Assembly: GCA_030435675.1 (NCBI GenBank)
Contig: CM059624.1
Coordinates: 4,488,769 to 4,552,768 of the forward strand
Origin: Steinernema hermaphroditum
Lineage: Eukaryota > Nematoda > Chromadorea > Rhabditida > Steinernematidae
Direction of reading: 5' to 3'
DNA length: 64,000 nucleotides
The position numbers and the translations under genes are program-made. Positions 1 through 11,642 of this stretch are shown here, in pieces (position 1 is the stretch's first letter; the number at the start of each line of letters is the position of its first letter). The notes under the pieces are model-generated. The model ran no database searches. It was not told the DNA's origin and was given only the letters and a program-made list of their open reading frames with translations.

Positions 1-760
1 CTTCATATTGTAGCTCCTGAGACGTATGAAGAGCTAAGGTGCGATTCGTTTGCTTAGGACGGTCTAACAAACACGACCTACCGTAACACTGGCCACGTTC
101 AGGGTCATTAGAGCCGATAGATTTATGATTATGTTGGTTGAGTAGCTCTGACCGCCGAATTCGATCGTGCAATCGGATTTTACATTCGAACTATTGAGCC
201 AGATTAGCATGAGGTACGTGTTGTGGGTGTTCAGGAGCCACTGGAAGTGATTGTCGTGGAAGGTAGCCAGCCCAGCGCTTACCAGAAGAACACAGGCGAC
301 GACGGAACTGATGATGCTCTGCATTTTCTCGTACTTGGTGGCCATGACGGTCGCCAAAAGACGCTCGAGGGTGAGGAGAAGAGAAATGTCCATGACGAGG
401 GTCATGCAGTCGTTGTGGACGAAGCTGGTCACTCCGATGATAGAGCGTGGAATGTTCAGGCGGAAGAGTTCGTTGATAGCGTCGAGGGCGCGGGTGAGGG
501 TCATCACGGAGAGACTGATGGCGAACACTCCCTGAAAAGGAACGAACTGCGAGGTCTACTGTCACTGAAGATACGAACTGAGAAGTAGCGGTACCGCTTG
601 TGTTCAATCGGAAGTGAACACCTACCAGTATGACCCTCAGATGTGTGTGGAAAACCTTTCGTCTCAGAATGAAAAGGAAGTAGAGGTTGAACACCGGGGC
701 GAGGAAGTCGAAGACCAACTCGACGGATCGGAGAACGACGATGTACACGGAGATCTCCAT
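1..760 (-). CDS. Serpentine (7TM) chemoreceptor, Sra-superfamily-like, 5' part only
   Basis: Probable seven-transmembrane chemosensory receptor in the plasma membrane of sensory neurons; the C-terminal part runs off the left edge. Exons read 760-626, 531-82 and 33-1 on the minus strand. All junctions are phase 0 with GT-AG introns of 94 and 48 bases. The first exon gives a hydrophobic segment around SVELVFDFLAPVFNLYFLF. Exon 2 holds further hydrophobic segments and the motif ERLLATVMATKYEK, which resembles the E-R-x-x-A-T...Y-E-K signature after helix 3 in sra/srb/srab/sre receptors. I chose the ATG at 760 because the longer reading frame upstream adds only polar sequence before helix 1. The exact receptor family and the ligand are unknown. 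Confidence 0.7.
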
Positions 761-3700
761 CGACGAGGCATCCGAACTGCTAAATGGGGAAAATTTAGAT
801 GGAAAACAGAGTAATTTGATGTTCATCTCTAAATGTCATAGTGTAATTCCTCTCCACAATGCTCAGTTCACAGCTAATGGCCTGCTTCTTCGAACCGGCC
901 TCTTCCTAGAACCCATTTCGGTCTCACCACTACAGTATGAAGTGAATTTGTGCTCGTGAGAGGTGGACAAAGGACTGTGGAAATGTAGCTCAGAGCAAAT
1001 TTTAGGACATACAGAGAACCACCTTCATAGAGAGTGCATCCCTATCCCTATCCCTTACGAATCATACCTACAAGCAGTGAATGCCTTTTCGGTCAGCATG
1101 GAACGAAACGGAACAAGCTGATGTTCACTAACTAACCTCCCAAAAGGAACTTCCTCCCTGCTTAAGTCAGGAAATATCACTCATTAAAAACCACTCGAAA
1201 AGTCGCTTTTCTAGAATTCGCCACTTCTTTTAGAGCATCGAAATGTCTCTCTGATGACGTTTACAAATTTCCGTAATTGCCTCTACATCCTCTCTGTCAT
1301 CAGTGCATCGTCTCTACTTCCTCCGACACTTTAGCGAAATAGATTCTTTAAAGATCCGGGTCAATTATTTTGTTTGCTTCTCCACAAAGTGGTCATAATT
1401 GGTCACAAACAACCGACGTCAGTGCGGTATAAATAGATTAAAATTATTGCACAGTGGCAAATATTTATCTCGGAATTAAGTGTCCGCAATTCGAAAAGAA
1501 GAAGGTCGGAACCGTTCGGCACGGAAACCCTTTTTTCGCATATCTGGACGATATTCATACATGAGGAAATGTGTCTTTCTAATGCAGCCTTTGAATACCA
1601 ACTGTTCTTCAAGTGTATTAGGTCACAAAACATCGGTGGAAAATAGTGACAAAGTGACAACGTCGGGAATCTCGCGCTCCTAACTTACGATTAATGCTTA
1701 TAAACCACTGCTTTAAACCAGTTTTATTACGCTGTGAGGAACCGAAGCTAAAATACCCTTTGACATTCCATTCACCAGGGATGTCGACTTTCAAAGCTTC
1801 AATGTTTCAATCAGATGCATCACTACTTATCAAAACATCACTACTTTCAAGTGTTGACCACACTGAATCACATCTTGTGTCCCAGATCTTTGGTGCTCAA
1901 CAACTTGAAGGACGAATGGCACAAAACGTGAGACATCACCTAGAAATACATGGGAACAAGGTGTTGCAGGTCGTTGTTTACGTCTTCTATCCCAAAATTC
2001 CCATAATTTTTGAAACTATATCAAGCCGAGCCAGACTCGGATACATACTTAGGGAACGTTCAAAGAATGCATCTCTAATTGCCTTTTTGCGCAATAATGC
2101 GATTCAGTCGTCTGAATCAAGGTACAAACACACAAGAAGCTGATCGTTCTAGCTACTTGCAAGCAGAGTTTGTTTGTTTATAATACGGTCAACTGTTGAG
2201 GTGTTGAGCTCGTTGTTGCAATCATTGCAAAAATTGTTTTCGCACAATAATTTTTGAAAGCTTAAGCGACATAGCAGATTAGTGACTATAGTGCTAGTGA
2301 GGGAAGGCAGGTGGTTCTCTGCCGCTGCATAGTCTGCAGCTGACTTCGTTATGATACGTCATTTGAGGAGCCATCTATAGTGCAAGATGTGATAGATGGA
2401 GGGCATGACATGATTGATGCGATACGGTAATCATTACCAGTGAACATCTGGAAGAATCATGTGGAGGATTGTCTCTCTTGTGCTGAGACCTACTGTAATC
2501 CGGTATGGCCATTTCATCACTTCAAAGTCGAAAGATAATTTGAAAATCTTAAGTACTATCCATGTTGAACCGCATCTAGAACTGAATAGTATAGCTAAGA
2601 ACCTGTCTAAGCAGATAAATAGTGAACGGACATCAATTTTTCATGAAACCAAAGTTATTTGAATGAAAGGCTGTGTATTTAGGCTCTGTGTCGTTTCCAA
2701 GAAACTAATATTATGATATGTCACTTTATTTGTATTTCACACTCTGCCTTCAAAAATGGAGAATTTATGTACGAACGGCCATCCAAATCAGAATCACAGA
2801 GTCATTTTCAGATTTTGGACAATGGCAAAAAAAGACACAGGACCCGCATACATATGCCACTTTATTTTTCAAACCTCGCCGGCAATTACTATCTTTCAGT
2901 TGTCCTAACATTCAAAAGACTAACCCATGTCCAACCCTATCAACAGAATATTTAGGCTCTGTCCCTGTGCCGTTTCCAAGAAACTAACCTCTTGAGCAAA
3001 CATTCGAGCGAGATGAACTGGCCCATCGCTTTGAGAACTGAAGCTGGAGGCGCCTCCTCTCAACGCGATTGCCTCAGAATAGGGTATGCACGGCGCGAGC
3101 GTCCGTGAGATTACCTTGGATCGGCGGCGCTCACGTGAAACTGCACATGCTTGAATTAATTATGCCATAACGGAAACCTGGCGCTTCTTATGTTGCCGAT
3201 TGATGGACACTAATCTGGTGTTTGCTCGTCGGTGAATGCCTGGCATGCCAGAGGTCAGTGGGATGGAACAGAGTGGCGGCGCAGTGACATTCGGCGAGTA
3301 TAGAGAAGTATCTAGACTGTTTGTTCATCCTCTACAATACCTTTCTAGCAAGAAGTGGAAAGTAACTACTAGAGCTTGGGAGACACTAAAGTTGCCTCAT
3401 GTTGTTCAAATCTCATCCGCTTCTTTTACGACATGGAAACGATGTTTGGTTCGGAGCAATTATTACTCACCACTGCATTATGAAATGTTTTCATGAATGT
3501 TCAAACGAAAAGTAATCCATATTCGAATTACTCCTCGAATGTTTCTTTTCCCGTGCTGCTCTTTTGTCGCTCTTACATCATTTGAAGTATGGTAACCACG
3601 GCCCAGTGATCCCGACAAGCTCGGCGACAAAAGACAGCATAAATTAACCTTTGACAAAATAAGTAAAATAAGAGTGGCTACCCATTATAGTTGTCATTCT

Positions 3701-4527
3701 TTATTTATCACCTAATATTTTTGATGGTGTTGTCCAAAAGTAACCTATTGGATATTATGCATAGGAAATGGCGGGCGTATGATAAAAGATCTAAGACTGC
3801 GTCCACGACAACACGTTTCAAACAATCGTGTCCTTTGAACTTCCCACGTTCGAACACGGTGTTTATAGTCCGTTTTGCTCTATTGGCTGGTACCTAAGCA
3901 CCCGATGTATGTGGAAATCGCCCAGAAAGTTTCGCAGGTACTTGTAGGCACTACGCAAAAGATTATTTTTGGATTTAATATTGTCAGACTTTCCTGTGGA
4001 AAGGACGGCCTTTTGAAGCGAAAAAATATTGAGTAGGAATAGCTGGTACAGAGTAGTGGCAAGCCAATTAAGCCAATGATCGGTCAAGGACTAGGAAGCA
4101 CAAATGGAAACCTGAGTAAGTTTGTTTTGCATAGATTTGTGACAAAGTACGACATTTGAGAACCCACCACTATTCTACAATCCATAACCAAATTATAAGA
4201 AGACCTAAACGGAGCTTCACCCTTTATCAAACCTGCAGATTCGTTTTTTAACTTTTAAACTATTACTAGCCTGTTTACGTTTGAATTTTCAGTCATTCCC
4301 ACAAGAACTTCAATATCGACTCACTTAACGTTGCATCGATCTGCAAATTGCAGCAGTAATCTATAATGTGTGTGAAGCAGGGTAAAGGTGACATGTCAAA
4401 AGTGCACACATCTGTTAGTTCATTGAATTCTGCAAAGTAGGAGTGCACTCGCACTCAAGGTGAGGACACCCAGAAATAATTGATTAAAGATAGGAATTCC
4501 ACATGGGGACGTCGCGTGGTAAAGCAT
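761..4527. other. Gene-poor AT-rich interval
   Basis: About 3.8 kb with only short, unconvincing reading frames on both strands. The frame at 1694-2143 (149 codons) and one at 2459-2662 have no recognisable domain and composition unlike the real exons here. I see no structural RNA. Confidence 0.5.
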
Positions 4528-4609
4528 GCAGTCATGTCCGAGTGGTTAAGGAGATTGACTAGAAATCAATTTGGCTCTGCCCGCGTAGGTTCGAATCCTG
4601 CTGACTGCG
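4528..4609 (+). tRNA. tRNA-Ser (anticodon AGA)
   Basis: An 82-base cloverleaf with the long variable arm of a class II tRNA. The acceptor stem GCAGTCA (4528-4534) pairs perfectly with TGACTGC (4602-4608), and G4609 is the discriminator. The anticodon stem TTGA/TCAA holds the loop CTAGAAA, giving AGA. The T arm reads GTAGGTTCGAATCCTGC. No intron is present. CCA is not encoded, as expected for a eukaryotic nuclear tRNA. Confidence 0.95.
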
Positions 4610-6404
4610 AATATTTTCTTTTTGGACAGTTACCCTTATTTTGTTTTTCGCTAACGGTTTTTAGCACTTAATAGCACTGTGTGTTTTTGGCGGTAACTGT
4701 AGGATGTGATGTTTGTTAATAGAAATTCTTGGCCAGGTGGATGGAACTACGGCAACCCTGGTGTCCCCTGATCATTGCGCCAAGAACGACCGCTCACTCG
4801 TCTCATTCGAAGAACCTGAGAAAGAGCGAGTGACCTCGGTGGGAATACAAATGAAAGCTCCCTCTCGAGAGAGACAGTTTGTCTCTCTGTCTAATTGTCG
4901 GATAGACGGTTTCGATTCGGTAGAAGATAGTTATTTTTCGGCTAGACAGTGCAAAGCAGCAAGAGACAGAAAGGTAGACGATCAAAGAGAGCGTTGAGAT
5001 GAAACACTAAACGCGTCTTGCCGCGAAAATATGAAGGAAAAATATATTACGACCAAAGCTGCAATATGTGCGAATCAACGAAGGCATATTATCTGTTCAG
5101 GTTCAGATACGATTTTTACAATTTACTTGGCACTTTTAGATATTCGTCTTTGCAGTCTGTTTGACCGGAAAGACGTTTGGCTCACTAACTTGAAGCACTT
5201 AATTCTGCCTCTTAAATTTTGACGTAGTTCCAAACTTGGTTCCAAAATCCATAGCACAACTCACTTTCCAGCCACTGGGAGATCATCTTGTGGAGTGCAG
5301 TTGAGGACGGGAGACGTTGACAACATATCTGCAGGACAAAAGAAACAGAAAGTAAAAAAGACAGCTGGCGGGGGGTGGTGCCCAGCCTTACGAAAAACGG
5401 TCGGTACTCAAACTCACGAATGTTGTTTTTGAGAATACGTAAAACATCTGTGGGAAAGAGCCGAAAGTGATGGTAATAGCTGGAGATTAGATGATGTGTG
5501 TAATGGCCTGGATCGTGGGCGTTTTTTGAAGTCGTCATTGATAGAGATGCCTGGAAATTCGTGATAACTAATAAGTACTTAAATGTCTGAGCAGTGTGAA
5601 TGCATAATTATAACCAACTGCTCGCGATAAGTAAAGAGATTTCGCACTTCTATGACACCTGAGGTGTGCAGAGAACCAGAGAAAAGCGCCGTTTTTTGTT
5701 CTAACTATGTGCAGCAATCCCACGCTAAATATTAACATGTTTGTTGCTGAAGAGTTCGATGTGTATTGTGGACAAGTATCCCTGGAAATGAATCCTTCTA
5801 ATAAATAAAAGAGCTAAAGGAGGTCGTTTCTTTTTGGGGTTTTTTTTTTCAATGTTTTCGCTCCAAACGATCGACGTCATCGTCATGTAACTTTAATTTG
5901 AAGTTTTTGTCCTGGAAATTGGTTCCAGTCACCCGGAATCTTAAGTGTGGCGTACTTTGACTACACCTGCAGTGCGGTCTGAGTATGAAAGGCTAGAATG
6001 GTCTGTCGTGGAACTTCTACTACAAGGTACAAGGAGAGGTAATTGGTAGAGCTATTGCAGGGTTATTTTATTATACCTTTTTGGATTTTTTGTTTAATTA
6101 ATGAAAGCTTTTCTTTTTATGTGCTTGCCTAGCTAGAGGTACAAGTTACTCTTGAAAGCACCTAGCGCGAAATTGAGAGTTATAAGTGCCTGCTGGGAGT
6201 TATGATTGAGCATTTGGTGAAGGAAGTTCGGATTCGAATCTATATGGATCGGCGTGCGTGGGAATACTCGCACGTGGAGTAGCTAGACGTGATGTAGATG
6301 AAATGAGTTGATCCAGCGGGTTTAGGTGGTGAAACGATCAAATGCATGGTGCACTGTAGTGATGGATGTGGTCTCAGAGGATATGAAAGTCTGGAAGATG
6401 CAGG
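4610..6404. other. Intergenic interval with a dispersed repeat copy
   Basis: No gene is supported. The frame on the minus strand at 5212-5538 contains a plausible acceptor but no recognisable domain. A copy of a dispersed repeat family lies at 4728-4860 (listed separately). Confidence 0.45.
4728..4860 (+). repeat. Dispersed repeat family copy 1
   Basis: Shares blocks such as GGAACTACGGC, GACCGCTCACTC, GAGAAAGAGCGAGTG and ATACAAATGAAAG, in the same order, with sequence at 55858-56035 and 62715-62930. An inverted partial copy lies near 45330-45440. It has no coding content and looks like a short interspersed or MITE-type repeat whose ends I cannot define. Confidence 0.6.
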
Positions 6405-6406
6405 TA

Positions 6407-7848
6407 CACTGCTGGACAAAAGTATAGGCCACCCCCCTTATTAGGCGGTTTGGAGGGCTAGCGGCAACTTTTGAAAATACCGACTACCCCACGTGAAAAA
6501 GCGTCGCGAAAAACATAGGTTCCATGAGGAAAGACGAAATCCCTGGAAGAGAAACAAATGTAAAAACGTTCAAATAAATCTGAGACCCATTTTCAGCTGG
6601 ACAAAAGTATAGGCCACCCTAGACATTTACTTCGCATTCAATTCGTATTTAATTGGTAACAAGCCCTGTTTTCACTGTTATTTGCTGGAACTGTGTTTCA
6701 AGGCTGTTATGCTGCAATGGGTCGAAGTGCGCGTCTTACAGCGGTCGGAAATGACAAAATTTAAGAGCTCCATTCCGGACACATGTCCAAATGGAAACAT
6801 GATAGACAGATGGTCACACCTTCTTCGCTAACAGACTCCAAACCACGCAAAACACCGTTTTCGGCGCAGCCGATTACATAAGAGTAAAAATTATACCATT
6901 TAAGTGCTTCTGAGCATCACTCCCCCTTCAAAACTTAGAACCCCAACATGACCTGCATTCTTGTTCGGGTCCCAGAACGATCTGGAAGATGCAATTTTCA
7001 GCTTATTCCATCACTACCACGTTGTAGAGCGTATGCGAAAACCCCTTCCGGTCATCTTCTGCTAATTATCTAACATTACGGATGAAAGACAGCCGGGTTT
7101 TCCAAAATCTTTTGAAAAACGACCTTTTTCCATTGTAAATTCCATGTTACGAGATGTCCACGCCCAGAATTCGCATTTACTCCGTTTTTCATCGAATAAA
7201 ACCGAAGCAGGGGTTTTCGCATACGCTCTACAACGTGGTAGTGATGGAATAAGCTGAAAATTACATCTTCCAGATCGTTCTGGGACCCGAACAAGAATGC
7301 AGGTCATGTTGGGGTTCTAAGTTTTGAAGGGGGAGTGATGCTCAGAAGCACTTAAATGGTATAATTTTTACTCTTATGTAATCGGCTGCGCCGAAAACGG
7401 TGTTTTGCGTGGTTTGGAGTCTGTTAGCGAAGAAGGTGTGACCATCTGTCTATCATGTTTCCATTTGGACATGTGTCCGGAATGGAGCTCTTAAATTTTG
7501 TCATTTCCGACCGCTGTAAGACGCGCACTTCGACCCATTGCAGCATAACAGCCTTGAAACACAGTTCCAGCAAATAACAGTGAAAACAGGGCTTGTTAGC
7601 AATTAAATACGAATTAAATGCGAAGTAAATGTCTAGGGTGGCCTATACTTTTGTCCAGCTGAAAATGGGTCTCAGATTTATTTGAACGTTTTTACATTTG
7701 TTTCTCTTCCAGGGATTTCATCTTTCCTCATGGAACCTATGTTTTTCGCGACGCTTTTTCACGTGGGGTAGTCGGTATTTTCAAAAGTTGCCGCTAGCCC
7801 TCCAAACCGCCTAATAAGGGGGGTGGCCTATACTTTTGTCCAGCAGTG
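6407..7848. mobile_element. Tc1/mariner-type foldback element with IR/DR arms
   Basis: A 1,442-base element with arms of about 640 bases (6407 to about 7041, and about 7212 to 7848) that are near-perfect reverse complements around a spacer of about 165 bases. It is flanked by TA on both sides, the Tc1/mariner target. The termini begin CACTGCTGGACAAAAGTATA. Inside each arm a second copy of GCTGGACAAAAGTATAGGCC occurs in direct orientation about 185 bases from the first (6411 and 6596), which is the IR/DR arrangement known for some Tc1-like elements. In each arm a reading frame starting at 6717 (and its mirror) opens with MGRSARLTAV, like a Tc1-like transposase N-terminus, and stops after about 16 codons. 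The element therefore looks like an inverted duplication of the 5' half of a Tc1-like transposon and makes no transposase. Confidence 0.9.
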
Positions 7849-7850
7849 TA

Positions 7851-9765
7851 GTAGGAGCTGGTCAATTAATTAGGGACTGGATTCCGAATCTATTTTTATT
7901 GTAGTGGGTTGACAATATGGAAAATGTGTTGGTTAACGTGGTGTGGCATAGGATGGTGTGTAGAAATCAAAATAAAGGTGAACAGGAGGTTGTAGTTGAT
8001 GTTCAAGCATTGAGTAAGAATCGAGCAGAACGAGAAAAGAAACGAGCAACCTCAAACTCAGTCTTGAGGCCGGTCGGAGGAGCGAAGTGAGGTGATCATT
8101 ATTATCATTTTTCGCTCTATTTCCGCGTCTCCGAAGAATATTCAGGTCCCTAACACTTCTATCACAAGCCAATGTTGTAGATTGCAAAAGTCATTTTGGA
8201 TTCGAAATATGAATACCTGTGGAAGCAGAGAATTGACATGGCGAACGGCACAAAACACGTAGCTGGCCGAGCTTTGAAAGTACCCGGCCACTGAATTGAA
8301 TTTGACCCAATTAAGTAAAACACGCAAGTGAATCGCGAACTTTCTATTGTATTACTTACTTTCCTGGAACATTGCAGTCCTTGTGGAGGTAGATGGGGAT
8401 CGATCGGTTAGAAGACATGGTGCGACCCGGAATTAGCGACCAAGTACTAGAAAGCACAAATGAAACATCCGGAGCTGGAAACATAACGACTGCAATTAGC
8501 ATAAGAACGGCAATTTTCACAGATTGATAGGATTGTGCACTCTGCTTGTGGTCAACGTCACCGTTTGGACACACTACGTGTGAAATCACTCGAAGGGTTT
8601 ACTCAAATTTTGAGTGAATTTTTAGACCAACTAGAGACGTACTGAAACAAATGGAACCCTAGCAAACCTTTTTTTAAACCACTTTTTATGCACTGATGTG
8701 CATCTGACTCATTGGAATGTTAGATCAAGAGTGAATTGCGATCTTTTTATAGCCAGCAAAGGAGATGAGACATTCATTAGATGACAGCTGCACTTCTATC
8801 TTAATGCTCTTACGTACCCACACCGTGGATCATTGCACTCCTCTTATCCTCATTAGTATTTCACAAAAAAAAGTTCCGGGTACTTACTCCAGCAAAGCAT
8901 CGTTGCAAAATCGCTTTCAAAAGCACTTTTATACTTTCGGAAGCTAGTTATAAAATTGGCGAAAATGTTTCTGTATAGTCAACTTCTCTTCCTCCCGCAT
9001 ACAATTGACTAAAGCTCTGTTTTTGGACACAGATTTGACCATGGCCTTGTTCTGTTTTCGAAAAGAATAAGCTAGACTTTTAGAACGTTTTATGATAGTG
9101 GTGGCTATGGCATATTCTTCCAATGTAAGATTTCCCAATTTGTTAAACTGTAGCAAGTTCAATTGACTTCATTAGAAGACGACGGCGCATAATTTGGCAA
9201 TGGAGTTGGAAAGTCGCTCTGTGACCGCAACCGACCGCTACTTTGTAGACACTGCGTTTGTCATTGCACTTCGTTTTAGACGGTCAGAGTGGTTGTCCTC
9301 ATTGTTTTTAGCCGGCCTTCCCAGGCCTCAAATCAGATCTCCACAAAGCGAACATGAAGTGTACCGGTACGCCTAGTGCATAGGATAACGGAATAAACAT
9401 TTTTCGACTTACGCACTCTGAGAATTCAGGCAAAATAGGAAATTTCTATCTAGAGGGCGAGTTCAAATCATTATTGACACAAAAACGTATCCCCTGAAGT
9501 CACATGTTCATTTTGTTTTGAAATGTATCTCCAAGGAAACCGGTCGGAAGAAATGTTAACACTGGACAACAGATTCCAAGGTTGCAAACAGACTCTGTAT
9601 TAGGTTGGCATATTGAAAACGGGACAACTATAGTTTATTCCAGCGGGCAACCTTAGCTCTCTTTATGAACCCCATGATCAAAGAAATGTAAGATTTCGGC
9701 CCAAGAGATGTTTGCAGTTTTTTTTTTCAGAGATTTCAGCAACCGTATTCAGTTTCAGATAAGCA
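7851..9765. other. Intergenic interval
   Basis: About 1.9 kb without a well-supported gene, apart from a weak candidate small secreted protein at 8142-8502 on the minus strand. Confidence 0.4.
8142..8502 (-). CDS. Possible small secreted cysteine-containing peptide
   Basis: Not recognised. From the ATG at 8502 a hydrophobic leader (MLIAVVMFPAPDVSFVLSS) is followed by a polar stretch ending DCNVPG, then a consensus donor AAA|GTAAGT. Two short exons with TTCAG and ATAG acceptors can be joined to a stop at 8142, giving a C-terminal region with several cysteines. The leader frame stays open upstream without another ATG, so a further 5' exon is possible. The splicing is by eye and weak; the locus could equally be non-coding. 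Confidence 0.22.
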
Positions 9766-9861
9766 AATCTTTCGGCTCTATTAGCGAACAGTGGCCAAAA
9801 GTCGGAACAGTGGCCAAAAGTATTCTTTTAAAGCCAAAAGTCGGAACAGTGGCCAAAAGTA

Positions 9862-10777
9862 TTGGGTTGATGCATAATAAATGAGCCTTTTTGAAAGTAG
9901 ATATTTATTATCAAAAAGGCACACAATCTAATCAAGGTATTCGCCGTTAGCATCAACAACTTCGGCCCACTTCTGGGACAAGAGCCGGATCTCTGGTTCA
10001 TAGAACACAAGGGGTTTGGGGTCGAAAAATGTTTTGGTCCAATTTTCGACCTTTTTGCCTTATTCTAAGTGATTTCCTCCGATATCGTCGCTTATTGATT
10101 AACACTTATGACAGTAAGATAGAGCTATGAGTGTGCTATATGAATGTGCAAAGCACAGTCTATCAGCTCAAAACGAAGAGCCATTCTGGAGGTCAGCTTG
10201 AAAATGTGAGATCTTGGGCAGTGGTACTTTTTGGGAATCTAAGGGTCATTTTTTCCACTTGTGGCCTTTGTTTCATTAAAGTTGAAATGAGCTCGTGGAG
10301 TCAGTATGTGGGCATGGTAGCTGTGAGTGATAGCTACCTAATGCATACCTTTGTTGCCTGTTATAATACTCAACCAATTGGAAACGTTGGAGTTAACAGA
10401 ACATGGTGATCCGAGAAGGCCATATTTTTTAGACTGCGTCACTTTCTGATATATGACGAACACATCGATAGGTGCGTTCAGTAGGTTAGACCCAAGGATG
10501 TACGTGATTAAAAGCAGTCAGCGTCCATAACACAATTAATACCATAGGAAGCCCGCACATGACTTAGCATTTCGCCATCTCGAGGTGCCAAAAAATGACC
10601 GTCAAGACAGAATAGACCTGCAACAGCAAGAGGAATGCAGTGGACAAGCGGCGAATCATAAAGTGGAGTGAGAGTTCGCTGTACTAAACAACGCGCCTAT
10701 CAATTATGCCCTATGGGTACACATGGCGAAATTAAAGGATGTTTACCAAATGGCTCATTTTCAATGCATCAACCCAA
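9862..10777 (-). mobile_element. Decayed mariner-like element nested in the 9774-11284 transposon
   Basis: The terminal repeats are TTGGGTTGATGCATAATAAA at the left and the imperfect reverse complement ending AATGCATCAACCCAA at the right. The element is flanked by TA on both sides (9860-9861 and 10778-10779). Removing it rejoins a copy of the host repeat GTGGCCAAAAG|TA|TTTTT, which shows it landed in the older element. The transposase is coded on the minus strand, with its C-terminus near the left end. Confidence 0.82.
9928..10059 (-). pseudogene. Mariner transposase C-terminal remnant
   Basis: 44 codons including the stop (9928-9930) read FFDPKPLVFYEPEI, then LLSQKWAEVVDANGEYLD. This matches the usual mariner/SETMAR ending, F-x-x-K-P...F-Y/F-E-x-x-I...L-x-x-[RK]-W-x-x-V-[VI]-[DE]-x-[ND]-G-x-Y. 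A stop codon lies directly upstream in this frame. I find no intact DDD/E catalytic region, so the copy is dead. Confidence 0.75.
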
Positions 10778-10902
10778 TATTTTTGAGTGGCCAAAAGTCG
10801 AAACAGTGGCCAAAAGTATTTTTCGATGGCCAAAAGTCGGAATAGTTACTAAAAGCATTTTATCAATAACATATAACCAATAACATAAATGACAACAGAA
10901 TA

Positions 10903-11181
10903 TTAATCATCTTCCTCGGACTCCTCTTCGGACTCCTCTTCGGGCTCCTCTTCGGGTTCCTCGTCAGGCTCTTCGTCGAGCTCTTCGTCGAGCTCGTCAG
11001 AGCTTTCTTCGGAGCCCTCTTCGGAGCTGGGCTTCTTTCTCTGGCGTCTCCGGGGCGTTGCGGGCGGTGGGGCGTAGACGTGGACGACCACGGGGATGGA
11101 GAGGTTTTGGTTCAGGTGGTTGTTTCCACCCGTGATGCGCCCTCCGTGGACGCCACCATGGCGCATGCCGCCATGACGCAT
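10903..11181 (-). CDS. Acidic low-complexity reading frame inside a transposon
   Basis: A single-exon frame of 92 codons starting at an ATG in MRHGGMRHGG. A basic patch (TPRRRQRKK) is followed by about 45 residues of almost only Glu, Asp and Ser with Pro, made of short repeats such as DEEPDEEPEEEPEEESEEE. It lies wholly inside the inverted-repeat element at 9774-11284, just inside its right terminal repeat cluster. It may be a captured host exon or simple-sequence expansion. No promoter or intron evidence supports expression. Confidence 0.35.
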   Translation of the reverse strand: MRHGGMRHGGVHGGRITGGNNHLNQNLSIPVVVHVYAPPPATPRRRQRKKPSSEEGSEESSDELDEELDEEPDEEPEEEPEEESEEESEEDD

Positions 11182-11642
11182 GGCCAAAAGTCGGAACAGA
11201 GTCGGAAGTCGGAACAAAGTCGGAACAGTGGCCAAAAGTATTTTTTTCGAAAAATACTTTTGGCCACTGTTCGCTAATAGAGCCAATCTTTCTCCTCCCG
11301 GAAACTGGCCAAATCGTTCAACTAACGGATAAATTAGGCAAAACAACGATATAACAACTTTAATGTCTATCTATTAGAACAATGCATGTCGGCGCCACTC
11401 CCTCAGAGATACAACTCTAAGTGGTCTAAAATTCCGCGGGAAATCCAAATCGCTCTTCGTGGATCGGACTACCGTACCGACTATGTTGCAGTTGAGAAGC
11501 GGATGATCGTAACAGACGTCGGGAAGTTCTTCTGAAGATGTTGAAAGAGTGACAGTGATGGGCTGATTCTCGAAACTCCAGGTGTAGCCATCATAGATTC
11601 TAGAATAGGTAGGACTGAAGAAGAGATACAAAAGAGGTTAAC

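Larger units (their letters stand above)
9774..11284. mobile_element. DNA transposon with 29-bp terminal inverted repeats and 8-bp target duplication
   Basis: The ends are exact inverted repeats: GGCTCTATTAGCGAACAGTG and onward at 9774-9802, and its reverse complement at 11256-11284. Both ends are flanked by the same octamer AATCTTTC (9766-9773 and 11285-11292), a perfect 8-bp target-site duplication. Inside are several copies of GTCGGAACAGTGGCCAAAAG near both ends, a mariner remnant (9862-10777) inserted into one of these copies, and an acidic reading frame (10903-11181). Without the mariner insert the element is about 590 bases. An 8-bp duplication is typical of hAT and Merlin-type elements; no transposase of its own is visible, so the superfamily is open. 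Confidence 0.88.

Noticed and set aside
1694..2143. 149-codon plus-strand frame and a following 67-codon frame at 2459
   Set aside because: No signal peptide, no domain, no splice logic linking them. A faint resemblance to transposase helix-turn-helix sequence in the second is too weak to report.
5212..5538. Possible minus-strand gene with a TCCTGCAG acceptor
   Set aside because: The predicted peptide matches no family I know and lacks a convincing start or end.
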